The notes beneath the pieces were generated by a model. That model worked only from the letters and a program-made list of their open reading frames with translations. It was not told the origin of the DNA and ran no database searches. This document shows positions 26,242-33,308 of a DNA stretch of 64,000 bases, in pieces. Source of the stretch: UBA3871 sp002392265. GTDB lineage: Bacteria > Bacillota > Clostridia > Peptostreptococcales > Anaerovoracaceae. The position numbers were made by a program, and so were the translations under genes. Numbering within the stretch: position 1 is the first letter of the stretch; the number at the start of each line of letters is the position of its first letter. The stretch is from the NCBI GenBank assembly GCA_946614255.1, contig CAMOGS010000020.1, positions 35,490 to 99,489 on the forward strand, in the 5' to 3' direction.

Positions 26242-26680
26242 TTTAGTTCATCTGGAGGTAATAACCCCATCCAAAAAGTTCTATGAAGGAAGCGTCAGAA
26301 TGGTTATATGCAACACCCTTACCGGTGAGGAAGGCTTTATGGCCAACCACGCATGGGCCTGCAAGCTTCTCGCAGTGGGCGAGCTTTGGATACAGGAAAC
26401 CGAAGGCGGTGAGTTCAAATGCGCTGCGATTTCCGGCGGGTACATAGATGTCAAAGATCATATATTAATCTATAGCGATGCTGCCGAATGGTCGGAGGAC
26501 ATCGATATGGACAGAGCTTTGTCATTAAAGGAATCTGCTCAGGCATTCCTCGATGCGGCAGCAGGCGAGGATACGTCAAAGCAGGATGAAGCTGAAATTG
26601 AGCGTGCCAGATTTGAACTCGCAAAGGCTATAACTCGTATGAATGTAGCCCAAGGCGGTTCCAAGAGGAAACACAACTAA
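26234..26680 (+). CDS. atpC: ATP synthase F1 subunit epsilon
   Basis: Rotor/inhibitory subunit, 148 aa. N-terminal beta-sandwich (LEVITPSKKFYEGSVRMVICNTLTGEEGFMANHA) and a C-terminal helical hairpin (EIERARFELAKAITRMNVA). Slightly longer than usual, with an acidic insert before the last helix. Last gene of the operon. Confidence 0.94.
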   Translation: MANLVHLEVITPSKKFYEGSVRMVICNTLTGEEGFMANHAWACKLLAVGELWIQETEGGEFKCAAISGGYIDVKDHILIYSDAAEWSEDIDMDRALSLKESAQAFLDAAAGEDTSKQDEAEIERARFELAKAITRMNVAQGGSKRKHN

Positions 26681-26701
26681 AGTTTTTTGAATTAAATATT
26701 T

Positions 26702-26730
26702 TTTACAAAATACCCTTGCTATGTTATAAT
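26702..26730 (+). promoter_or_regulatory. Promoter of the aminotransferase gene at 26802
   Basis: TTTACA (26702-26707), 17-nt spacer, consensus TATAAT (26725-26730). It is interleaved with the atp terminator hairpin. Confidence 0.7.
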
Positions 26731-26750
26731 AAATAGTAAGGGTTATTTTT
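26712..26750 (+). terminator. Terminator of the atp operon
   Basis: ACCCTTGCTAT (26712-26722) with ATAGTAAGGGT (26733-26743), one G-U pair, 10-nt loop, then TATTTTTTATTT. The loop contains the -10 of the next gene's promoter. Confidence 0.75.
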
Positions 26751-26801
26751 TATTTCTTTAAATTATTGGTCAATATTACATAATAAGATTAGGAGGACAT
26801 T

Positions 26802-27989
26802 ATGTATAATCAGTTTGACTACGGTTTAGGCACTAACAAGTCTGTTATCAGAGAACTGTTTACCTACGGTCTCGAGCAGGCAAAAAAGGTCGGCGCAGAC
26901 AAGGTTTACGACTACAGCCTCGGTAACCCGAGCATTCCTGCACCGGCAATTGTAAACAAGACGGCAATAGATATCATTAACAATGTAGATCCTCTCCAGG
27001 TTCATGGATATTCTTCAGCACCGGGATTTGACGATGTCAGAGAAAAGGTTGCAAAGAACCTCACAGAAAGAATGGGAATGACTATCAAGGGAAGCAACCT
27101 CTACTTCACCTGCGGAGCAGCTCCGGGACTCGTTTCGATTTTCCACGCACTCCACGCAAATGACGACTGCAAGCTCCTTGCAATCGCACCGTTCTTCCCT
27201 GAGTACAGGCCTTTCGCTCAGGCTTCCGGACTTCAGTTCGACTTTGTAGAGGCTGACACAAAGGCATTCCAGATCAACATGGCTGCTCTCGAAGCAAAGC
27301 TTGACAAGAACACTCAGGCAGTTATCATCAACTCGCCAAACAACCCATCCGGCGTTGTTTTCAGCGAAGCTACATTAAAGCAGCTGGGCGAAATCCTGAC
27401 AAAGAAATCAAAGGAATTCGGTCACCCTATCTACCTCATCGCAGACGAGCCGTACAGAGAACTCGTTTACGGTGGTGTTAAAGTACCTTGGGTACCTAAT
27501 TTCTACAAGAATACAATCGTAGCATATTCATGGTCAAAGTCCCTGTCCCTGCCGGGCGAGCGTATCGGTTACGTATGCGTTCCTGACTGCGTAGAGGACG
27601 GACAGGCAATCTTCTCCGCTATCACAGGCGCAGCAAGAGCAATCGGCCATGTTTGCCCACCTACACTTATTCAGCGCGTAGTAGCAGAATGCTGCTCCAC
27701 TATGCCTGACCTCGAGGCATATGATGACAACAGACAGACACTCTATGAAGGTCTTCTCAAGATCGGCTACGAGTGTGCAAAGCCTGACGGCGCATTCTAT
27801 CTGTTTGTAAAAGCACCGGGTGGCGATGCTAACAAGTTCTCCGAAGCTTGCAAGAAATATAATCTGTTGGTTGTTCCTTCGGATTCCTTTGGCGTACCGG
27901 GATATTTCCGTCTGTGCTACTGCGTATCAAAGAAGACAATCGTAAATTCCATGGAAGCATTCGAAAAGGCATTCAACGAATTTAAGTAG
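26802..27989 (+). CDS. Class I/II pyridoxal phosphate aminotransferase
   Basis: 395-aa fold-type I aminotransferase. Features: DYSLGNPSIPAP near the start, substrate/cofactor loop VHGYSSAPGFDDVREKVA, NSPNNPSG (~residue 180), DEPYRELVY, the PLP-lysine motif SWSKSLSLPGERIGY (~residue 245) and C-terminal FRLCYCVS with the carboxylate-binding arginine. Substrate probably an amino acid such as aspartate or a branched/aromatic one; not resolvable here. It has its own promoter and terminator, hence monocistronic. Ribosome site TTAGGAGGACATT. Confidence 0.92.
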   Translation: MYNQFDYGLGTNKSVIRELFTYGLEQAKKVGADKVYDYSLGNPSIPAPAIVNKTAIDIINNVDPLQVHGYSSAPGFDDVREKVAKNLTERMGMTIKGSNLYFTCGAAPGLVSIFHALHANDDCKLLAIAPFFPEYRPFAQASGLQFDFVEADTKAFQINMAALEAKLDKNTQAVIINSPNNPSGVVFSEATLKQLGEILTKKSKEFGHPIYLIADEPYRELVYGGVKVPWVPNFYKNTIVAYSWSKSLSLPGERIGYVCVPDCVEDGQAIFSAITGAARAIGHVCPPTLIQRVVAECCSTMPDLEAYDDNRQTLYEGLLKIGYECAKPDGAFYLFVKAPGGDANKFSEACKKYNLLVVPSDSFGVPGYFRLCYCVSKKTIVNSMEAFEKAFNEFK

Positions 27990-28002
27990 GCTTTTGAACT
28001 GT

Positions 28003-28034
28003 AGCCCCACTGCTTTCCGCGGTGGGGCTTTTTC
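28003..28034 (+). terminator. Intrinsic terminator after the aminotransferase
   Basis: AGCCCCAC with GTGGGGCT around an 11-nt loop, followed by TTTTCT. Confidence 0.9.
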
Positions 28035-28097
28035 TAATTTGGGGACAGGCACCAATTTGGCGAAAATTCCAATTTGGGGACAGGTTCCCAATTGGGA
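28035..28097. repeat. Dispersed repeat, copy 4 (direct arrangement)
   Basis: AATTTGGGGACAGGCACC and AATTTGGGGACAGGTTCCC occur as two direct units about 34 bases apart, with TTGGCGAAAATTCC between them. The element ends 24 bases before the next start codon. Confidence 0.75.
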
Positions 28098-28121
28098 GGT
28101 TGGTATGAAAGGAGAGAAGGT

Positions 28122-28997
28122 ATGAGATTTGAAATTGTAAAAAACAAAAAGGATGTGCCAATCGAGCAGGTTATGGCGCTGTTAAAGGAAAGCTATTGGG
28201 CAAACAATCGCCCGCAGGAAGTGGTCGAGATATCGCTTGCTCATTCGGATGTTTACTATGCCATAAATTCCGACACCGGCGAAGCCATCGGCATGGGCAG
28301 AGTTTTGACCGATTATGCGACAAACTACTATCTATCCGACTTTATCGTGGAAGAGACCTGCCGCGGTACAGGCATCGGCACAACGCTGATTCACCGCATT
28401 GTGAACGACGAATCCGTTGCGAAGCTGCGCGGCATCATACTGACCGAGAACAAGCATGTATCGCTTGAGTGGGAAGGCTTCATTCCAAACACCGACCGCT
28501 GCATGGTGCGCGAAGCAGGTACGACAGCCAAGCCGCCAATGGACACCGACATAGAAAACTTCGAGGTAGTCAGGTTTTCAAAGGGCATACATTTCGAAGA
28601 TGTCATGACGCTGATGAAGGAAAGCTACTGGGGTAACCAGCGCAGTGAAGAGACCGTGTATAACAGTATTGCAAACTCGGAATGTTTTTGTGCGGTGGCA
28701 AAGGATACCGGTATGCTGATAGGCATGGCGCGTGTCATCACTGACCACGCAGCATATTATTATCTTTGCGACGTAATCGTCGATGAAGAGTATCGACGTC
28801 ACGGCGTGGGCAGGAATGTGATAAACGCTATTGTGACGGATTCCGAGCTCGGACCGCTGCGCGGAATACTATTAACCCGTGATGCACACGGATTCTATGA
28901 GAAATTCGGCTTTGTTCGCGAGCCGCGCAAGTGCATGGAAAGACCTCGTGCCGACCAAAAGGCAGCAGAAGCGGCGCAGCTGTTACACAGAAAATAG
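28122..28997 (+). CDS. Tandem GNAT-domain N-acetyltransferase
   Basis: 291 aa made of two GNAT folds of about 140 residues each, clearly an internal duplication: MALLKESYWANNRPQEVVEISLAHSDVYYAI is echoed by MTLMKESYWGNQRSEETVYNSIANSECFCAV. Motif A acetyl-CoA loops are CRGTGIGTTLIHRI in the first half and YRRHGVGRNVINAI in the second; the second also has the GFYEKFGFV end, whereas the first reads VSLEWEGFIPN and looks degenerate. Substrate unknown. ATG 28122 has AAAGGAGAGAAGGT upstream. Confidence 0.87.
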   Translation: MRFEIVKNKKDVPIEQVMALLKESYWANNRPQEVVEISLAHSDVYYAINSDTGEAIGMGRVLTDYATNYYLSDFIVEETCRGTGIGTTLIHRIVNDESVAKLRGIILTENKHVSLEWEGFIPNTDRCMVREAGTTAKPPMDTDIENFEVVRFSKGIHFEDVMTLMKESYWGNQRSEETVYNSIANSECFCAVAKDTGMLIGMARVITDHAAYYYLCDVIVDEEYRRHGVGRNVINAIVTDSELGPLRGILLTRDAHGFYEKFGFVREPRKCMERPRADQKAAEAAQLLHRK

Positions 28998-29175
28998 CGA
29001 AAACAACAAAAAAGAGAAAAAAATATAATTTTTTAAAAAGTGCAATGGAATCTATTGCACTTTTATTGCGTTTAGAATGCTAAACTTTAATTGTTGAAAG
29101 GCAGAATACCTTTAAAGGAAAAATGAAACTTCGAATTGAAAGCGTGGAAACGAATTGATATTTCGAAAGTGAGTG

Positions 29176-29328
29176 ATGAGAAAGTACCCGCGGCGGTGGC
29201 CGCGGGTATTATCTTTTTGTCGGGTTATGTGGCGAACTTCTGATTTTATGCAATTTTTAGTGAATTCACCATCCGATTTTATGCAAAATTTACTTAAAAC
29301 ACCCTCCGATTTTATGCAAAATAGTTGA
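29176..29328 (+). CDS. Possible 50-residue repeat peptide upstream of the ATPase gene
   Basis: ATG 29176 opens a frame ending in TGA at 29326. Its first half is basic (MRKYPRRWPR) and its second half consists of three 11-residue units beginning SDFMQ (first TSDFMQFLVNSP, then PSDFMQNLLKTP, then PSDFMQNS). Between units 1 and 2, two codon changes are synonymous and others conservative (S/T, V/L), which is compatible with coding. The ribosome site is poor (AAAGTGAG) and the DNA could equally be an operator, so this is tentative. Confidence 0.25.
   Translation: MRKYPRRWPRVLSFCRVMWRTSDFMQFLVNSPSDFMQNLLKTPSDFMQNS
29185..29208 (+). repeat. GC-rich hairpin, left flank of the ATPase gene
   Basis: TACCCGCGG, loop CGGTGG, CCGCGGGTA, then TTATCTTTTTG. 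A related hairpin with the same loop flanks the gene on the right (30744-30767). The T-rich tail here suggests it can terminate transcription. Confidence 0.65.
29240..29325. repeat. Three 33-bp-period direct repeats
   Basis: C(T/C)GATTTTATGCAA begins at 29240, 29273 and 29306, exactly 33 bases apart. The third copy runs into the -35 box of the ATPase promoter. A 33-bp period equals about three helical turns, as expected for cooperative binding of a regulator on one DNA face. Confidence 0.85.
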
Positions 29329-29352
29329 CATAACTGCGCAAAATGTGATAAA
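29325..29352 (+). promoter_or_regulatory. Promoter of the DUF4143 ATPase gene
   Basis: TTGACA (29325-29330), 16-nt spacer, GATAAA (29347-29352), directly adjacent to the last 33-bp repeat. Start codon at 29377 leaves a leader of about 20 bases. Confidence 0.6.
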
Positions 29353-29376
29353 TTGAAGCTACAGGAGGGATATGAC

Positions 29377-30708
29377 ATGCTTAGGCGAAAAGTGTATTCG
29401 GAGCTCTTGAAATGGCAAGAGCAGAGAAGATATAAAAACTTAAGAAAATGTTTGCTTATCAAGGGGGCGCGGCAGGTCGGAAAGTCTTTCATTGTCAGAG
29501 AATTTGGGCTGAACGAATATGATTCTTTCATTAGCATAGACTTTTTCAAGCAGCCGCAGCTAAAACAGATTTTCAGCGGAGATCTTTCGTCCGAGGAAAT
29601 ATTCAAAAGGATTACGGCAAACATCCCCGGGGCAAAGCTGATTCAAGGTAGCACTCTAATATTTTTAGATGAAATCCAGCGCTGTGGGAATGCGAGAACT
29701 GCCTTGAAGTTCTTGGCAGAAGACATGCGCTATGATGTAATAGCATCCGGTTCGCTTTTGGGGCTGGCTTACGGTGACGACGCCGATAGTGAAGTTGAGG
29801 AACCGGCGTCGATTCCGGTCGGATATGAATCCCAAATTACGATGTACTCTTTGGACTTCGAAGAATTCCTTTGGGCATATGGGTATGATGACGCTACAAT
29901 TGCTTCTCTTGGCGAGTATTTTGGTACGGACAATCAAATTCCGGAAAGCATTCACAGCAAGTTTGAAGCGATTTTTAGGGAATATATGGTCGTTGGTGGC
30001 ATGCCGGAAGTCGTAGCAGACTTTTCCGTAAACAAAGACTTCGGTCGTGTGAACGAGCTTCAGCAGAACATTTTGGCTCAGTATCAGGACGACATTTCCA
30101 AGCATGCAAAGGGAAAAGAAAAGCAGCTTGTCAGGATGTGCTACGATGCAATTCCGCGCCAGCTTGCAAAGGAACTGAAAAAGTTCCAATATTCCACAGT
30201 AGAAAAAGGACAGACGCGCAGAAAATTTGAAGGTAGCATAAAATGGCTAAAGGATTCGTCGTTGGTGAACGCCTGCTATAACGTGTCAGAGCCACAGATC
30301 CCGTTAATGGCAAATGCGCGAGATGACCAGTTCAAGCTTTATATAAACGATACAGGCCTGCTCACTTGCCTTTACGGTTTTGAGACGAAGAAAGCCATAT
30401 TAAACAATACCATTAAGGGAAATGCGCGAGGCGGAGTTTACGAAAATATAATTTCGGAATGCCTCGTTAAAAGAGGTTACAAGCTATGTTATTACAAGCC
30501 GGACGAAAGCCGCGAAATCGAGTTTTTAATCGAAAAGAACGGAGAAGTTGTGCCAATCGAGGTTAAAGCGGGAAATAATGTTTCGGTTTCATTAAACAGG
30601 TTCATCGACGATTTTTCGCCGAGCGTGGCTTATAAGTTTATAGCCAACCGGAATGGCAAAGTGGGAATAAAAGAAACCATGCCGCATTATATGATTATGT
30701 TCATGTAG
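29377..30708 (+). CDS. AAA ATPase with C-terminal DUF4143 domain
   Basis: 443 aa. An N-terminal AAA_14 ATPase domain has Walker A IKGARQVGKSFIVREFG (~residue 29) and Walker B LIFLDEIQRC. DUF4143 follows, with the winged-helix-like IKWLKDSSLVNACYNV, DTGLLTCLYGF and a PD-(D/E)XK-like ending EIEFLIEKNGEVVPIEVKAG. The family is abundant, patchily distributed and functionally poorly defined. Start ATG 29377 follows AGGAGGG at 7 bases. The gene is flanked by related hairpins and is more AT-rich than its neighbours, suggesting it was acquired as a unit. Confidence 0.9.
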   Translation: MLRRKVYSELLKWQEQRRYKNLRKCLLIKGARQVGKSFIVREFGLNEYDSFISIDFFKQPQLKQIFSGDLSSEEIFKRITANIPGAKLIQGSTLIFLDEIQRCGNARTALKFLAEDMRYDVIASGSLLGLAYGDDADSEVEEPASIPVGYESQITMYSLDFEEFLWAYGYDDATIASLGEYFGTDNQIPESIHSKFEAIFREYMVVGGMPEVVADFSVNKDFGRVNELQQNILAQYQDDISKHAKGKEKQLVRMCYDAIPRQLAKELKKFQYSTVEKGQTRRKFEGSIKWLKDSSLVNACYNVSEPQIPLMANARDDQFKLYINDTGLLTCLYGFETKKAILNNTIKGNARGGVYENIISECLVKRGYKLCYYKPDESREIEFLIEKNGEVVPIEVKAGNNVSVSLNRFIDDFSPSVAYKFIANRNGKVGIKETMPHYMIMFM

Positions 30709-30743
30709 GGATATAGCTATTTTATGACCACAGGAGTTAGAAA

Positions 30744-30767
30744 TACCTGCGGCGGTGGCTGCGGGGA
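30744..30767 (+). repeat. GC-rich hairpin, right flank of the ATPase gene
   Basis: TACCTGCGG-CGGTGG-CTGCGGGGA resembles the left-flank hairpin at 29185; changes in the arms turn Watson-Crick pairs into G-U pairs, so an RNA stem is kept. Confidence 0.5.
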
Positions 30768-30807
30768 TTGATAATATAGATTAATTTGCATAAGGGATAT
30801 CACAAGT

Positions 30808-30840
30808 TTGCGGCGCATTTCGCGCCGCAAGTTCTTTTTT
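30808..30840 (+). terminator. Terminator inside the left inverted repeat
   Basis: TTGCGGCGC, loop ATTTC, GCGCCGCAA, then GTTCTTTTTT. It would end transcripts coming from the ATPase gene. Confidence 0.85.
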
Positions 30841-30890
30841 AGGGCAAAAAGCAGGCCTTTTTTGATTGTTTTAAAAAATCACAGAATTTC

Positions 30891-30920
30891 TGTCACAAAA
30901 ACGGAGTCTAAAACGTTTTA
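30891..30920 (+). promoter_or_regulatory. Putative ECF-sigma promoter facing into the cassette
   Basis: TGTCACA (30891-30897), 16-base spacer, CGTTTTA (30914-30920). The mirror copy at 36179-36150 keeps both elements and the exact spacing while its spacer has drifted (AAAACGGAGTCT versus AAAGTAGGTGTT). AAC/ACA-type -35 and CGT-type -10 elements are typical of ECF promoters. Confidence 0.65.
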
Positions 30921-30950
30921 TATATGAAGGGGAAAAGGGACCATTTTAAA

Positions 30951-30979
30951 TTGACACTGCCTTCGAATAAGTGTAAAAT
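30951..30979 (+). promoter_or_regulatory. Sigma-A promoter of the gene at 31055
   Basis: TTGACA (30951-30956), 17-nt spacer, TAAAAT (30974-30979). It lies downstream of the ECF-type promoter, so the gene likely has basal plus inducible expression. Confidence 0.65.
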
Positions 30980-31054
30980 TTTGTTGCCATTGGGAAAAAT
31001 TCAGTAAAGTTTGAATGTTTTGCGTTAAGCCTAATACAAGGAGGGGTATAACAA

Positions 31055-31816
31055 ATGAGAAAAGGATCAATTGCAATTATAGCATTGCTAATCGTAGCAT
31101 TTTCAGCACAGACAAGCGTTGCTTGGGATAATAGTTTATATGTACCGCAGTTGGGTTACGACAGCCTTTTAATGGTAGATAAATTTTATGAGGTAAGCCC
31201 TTTCAAATCCCCACTTCCGAGTGAAAAGTTTATGAAAATGGCAAGACAGCTTTTTGAAGGGCCGGAGGATTGTATTGTCGAAAGTATTGATGGTGAAGAT
31301 ATTACTGAGAAGTTTGTTTTGGAAAATTCAAAGAGATTTGCTGAAGGCAACTACCTCTTTGTTTGGAGAAATGCCCAAAGAGAAGTCCACACTATTTCAA
31401 TATCTAAAGACCTGCGCCGCGAGGTAAAGCAACATGCGGTTGCCGCCAGTAAGTTCCCTGTGAGGGGCGCAAATATAACAGTAAATGCTGAAGGCACAAA
31501 GTATTTCCTTGAAAAGAATCCGGTACTTGGCGCCGGTTCAAAACTTTGCGAATTCACCATTGTTGTAAAAGGGAAAATCATTGAAAATACCAGTACAGGT
31601 AAAATCTTGGCTGCAGCTAATTCCGGAACAAGAGCAGATTACACTTATCTTGGAAAGGGATGGAGTGTTTTCGTCAGCTTCTACGGAACAGAACCGATAA
31701 AGACAAATTATAGTGTGCTGTTCATTGGAGGCGTACGATACTATGTAAGCAATGGATTATTTGATGCGTACGAATCGGAAATCCACAATATGCAATTTAA
31801 ATTTTACAGTATATGA
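31055..31816 (+). CDS. Secreted protein of unknown function
   Basis: 253 aa, not recognised. A signal peptide covers residues 1-23 (MRKGSIAIIALLIVAFSAQTSV, cut likely before WDNS). The mature part is predicted to be beta-rich with a single cysteine pair candidate (Cys ~77 and ~166) and many aromatic residues in its last third (YTYLGKGWSVFVSFYG). AAGGAGGGGTATAACAA precedes ATG 31055. It is first in the inward-facing transcript from the left inverted repeat, so it is a probable target of the cassette's ECF sigma factor and may act at the cell envelope. Confidence 0.7.
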   Translation: MRKGSIAIIALLIVAFSAQTSVAWDNSLYVPQLGYDSLLMVDKFYEVSPFKSPLPSEKFMKMARQLFEGPEDCIVESIDGEDITEKFVLENSKRFAEGNYLFVWRNAQREVHTISISKDLRREVKQHAVAASKFPVRGANITVNAEGTKYFLEKNPVLGAGSKLCEFTIVVKGKIIENTSTGKILAAANSGTRADYTYLGKGWSVFVSFYGTEPIKTNYSVLFIGGVRYYVSNGLFDAYESEIHNMQFKFYSI

Positions 31817-31876
31817 GTTGTTTTCTGCTGTCGCGTATATACTTGCAAAAAATTGTGAAAACTCGCAGCAAAATTG

Positions 31877-31905
31877 TTGAGCTCGATTAATTGCTTTGCT
31901 ATAAT
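31877..31905 (+). promoter_or_regulatory. Sigma-A promoter of the ECF sigma gene
   Basis: TTGAGC (31877-31882), 17-nt spacer, consensus TATAAT (31900-31905), about 32 bases before the sigma gene. Confidence 0.7.
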
Positions 31906-31936
31906 TTGAGAGTAAACCGAAAAGGGGAAATCAATT

Positions 31937-32518
31937 ATGCAGAAGCCAAAGCTTTCACAAGAAGAAAACAAAAAAGTCGAAACTATCCTTGAATTATATG
32001 GGGATGGCATCTATCGAATAGCATTTTTTTATCTGAGGAATGAATTTTTGGCAAAGGATGCTGTGCAGGATGCGTTTGTCAAAATCATAAATAATATAGG
32101 AAAAATAGGCAACCCGCAGTCCGAAGGTGCAAAGGGGTATGTATACACAATCGCAGGAACGGTAGCAAAAGATCATTACAGGAAAAAGCAGAATCTGCAA
32201 TCAAAAGAAATTTCTTTGGATAGTATTGAAATTGACAACCTCCCCGATCTGTTTGCCGAGGATGAAGGCATTTTAGAGATATTGGCTTCTCAAGAAATAA
32301 GCGAGGAGCTGCACGACGATATCCGTAAATTAAACCCCGAAGAGCAAGCTGTTATTGAGCTGAGATACGGGCGCGGTTTAAGCGAAAAAGAAATTGCAGC
32401 GATTTTGGACATAAATTATGCTGCGGCGCGGCAACGACTGAGCCGCACTGTGAGAAAACTGGGCAAACTTTTGAAAGCCCAAGGTGAAGGTGGTGAGGAC
32501 AGTGGAAAAGAAAGATAA
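31937..32518 (+). CDS. ECF-type RNA polymerase sigma factor
   Basis: 193 aa. Region 2 (YGDGIYRIAFFYLRNEFLAKDAVQDAFVKIINNI, residues ~18-52) recognises the -10; region 4 (LNPEEQAVIELRYGRGLSEKEIAAILDINYAAARQRLSRTVRKL, ~130-180) recognises the -35. Region 3 is absent, as expected of the ECF group. Expressed from its own sigma-A promoter and overlapping the anti-sigma gene, with the TGTCACA-N16-CGT(T/C)TTA sites at the cassette ends as likely targets. Ribosome site AAAGGGGAAATCAATT. Confidence 0.9.
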   Translation: MQKPKLSQEENKKVETILELYGDGIYRIAFFYLRNEFLAKDAVQDAFVKIINNIGKIGNPQSEGAKGYVYTIAGTVAKDHYRKKQNLQSKEISLDSIEIDNLPDLFAEDEGILEILASQEISEELHDDIRKLNPEEQAVIELRYGRGLSEKEIAAILDINYAAARQRLSRTVRKLGKLLKAQGEGGEDSGKER

Positions 32519-33248
32519 CCTCTACAGAGAGGCAATAGCCGCAAAAAGCGAGGCGGTGTTGACTTATGTGGGGAAAAGCTTAGCTGAGGAAAGTGATGCT
32601 GAATATGAACGAATTGTAGCAGAAATGAGTGACGTAAAAATGCCGGAGGATTTGCGCATGCAAATCAAGGGGATGACAGAGGCAGACCGTCAAGAAACCG
32701 GGAAAAAATCAAGCGGGCGCATTGTAAAGAAGCTTTCAATAGCTGCTTGCGTGGCATTAGCCGTATTTGTCGGGGCAGGGGCAATCCTTGTCACAAATGT
32801 CGATGCGGTGCGAGATAAGTTCAGAAACTTCATTATGGAAGAAGAGCCTACGCACATCACCCTTACTCCAAACAGTGAAGAAAACGGTCTGCCAGAGGGA
32901 GTGCCGGCTACATGGGAAGGATTTTGGTATCCATCTTACTTGCCGGAAGGATTTGAATTCGATTTTGCAGCGGATAGGGAGTGGATGAAAACCCTTACTT
33001 TCAAGGATGAAAATGGCGACTATATATATCTTTCTCAGGAATCCGCAGAAGGATCAATCATTAGCATAGATAACGAAGCAGATGAAAATGGATCAGTGCG
33101 AATCAAGAATATGTATGATGGATATTGGATTAAAAATGGCGAAGAATATTTCCTTGTATGGATTCAAGCCGACAGAATTATCGATATTCGCGCAAGCATT
33201 GATTTAGACAAAATAATAAAAATAGCAGAAAGTCTAAAATATTATTGA
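32502..33248 (+). CDS. Membrane anti-sigma factor with DUF4367-like outer domain
   Basis: About 248 aa. The cytoplasmic N-terminal ~70 residues probably hold the sigma factor; one membrane helix follows (KLSIAACVALAVFVGAGAILV, ~residues 68-90). The outer domain has the DUF4367-type WYPSYLPEGFEF motif and ends at ASIDLDKIIKIAESLKYY. The gene overlaps the sigma gene. Start is uncertain among in-frame GTG codons (32484, 32490, 32493, 32502); I prefer GTG 32502 (MEKKDNLYREA). DUF4367 anti-sigma proteins are commonly paired with ECF factors in Firmicutes; the signal sensed is unknown. Confidence 0.82.
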   Translation: MEKKDNLYREAIAAKSEAVLTYVGKSLAEESDAEYERIVAEMSDVKMPEDLRMQIKGMTEADRQETGKKSSGRIVKKLSIAACVALAVFVGAGAILVTNVDAVRDKFRNFIMEEEPTHITLTPNSEENGLPEGVPATWEGFWYPSYLPEGFEFDFAADREWMKTLTFKDENGDYIYLSQESAEGSIISIDNEADENGSVRIKNMYDGYWIKNGEEYFLVWIQADRIIDIRASIDLDKIIKIAESLKYY

Positions 33249-33254
33249 TTAAAA

Positions 33255-33293
33255 AAAGAAGGTCTCTGGCGTGTAACGCCGTGAGATCTTCTT
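33255..33293. terminator. Bidirectional terminator between convergent operons
   Basis: AAAGAAGGTCTC...GGCG...CGCC...GAGATCTTCTTT forms an extended imperfect stem with A-rich and T-rich ends, serving both the anti-sigma gene (+) and the minus-strand operon that ends at 33309. Confidence 0.7.
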
Positions 33294-33308
33294 TGTGAAT
33301 TGTAAGTT

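Larger units (their letters stand above)
28998..29376. other. Intergenic region before the DUF4143 ATPase
   Basis: A complex leader region: a short open frame MKLRIESVETN (29122-29157, AAAGGAAAA upstream), a GC-rich hairpin (29185-29208), a 50-codon frame (29176-29328) containing three 33-bp repeats, and a promoter. Individual parts are listed separately. Confidence 0.5.
30779..30940 (+). repeat. Left inverted repeat of the ECF cassette
   Basis: About 160 bases that recur in inverted orientation at 36128-36293 with roughly 80% identity by eye (for example GGGCAAAAAGCAGGCC, TTTTTTGATTGTTTTAAAAAA, TATATATGAAGGGGAAA). Each copy comprises a terminator for the gene outside and an ECF-type promoter facing inward. 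Confidence 0.9.
30709..31054. other. Intergenic region between the ATPase and the ECF cassette
   Basis: Contains the right-flank hairpin, the left inverted repeat (terminator plus ECF-type promoter) and a sigma-A promoter, each listed separately. A 15-codon frame from ATG 30724 (MTTGVRNTCGGGCGD) overlaps the hairpin; its ribosome site is weak and I do not call it a gene. Confidence 0.6.

Noticed and set aside
29240..29325. 33-bp repeats as a mini CRISPR array
   Set aside because: The units are contiguous at a 33-bp period with no unique spacers, and no cas genes are near.
29112..29624. A 170-codon minus-strand frame containing CIKS-type repeats
   Set aside because: It runs antisense into the ATPase gene and has no ribosome site; the repeats are the reverse reading of the 33-bp DNA repeats.
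30724..30771. 15-residue Cys/Gly-rich peptide MTTGVRNTCGGGCGD as a gene
   Set aside because: Weak ribosome site, and its codons coincide with the structured hairpin shared with the left flank, which explains the GC-rich composition.
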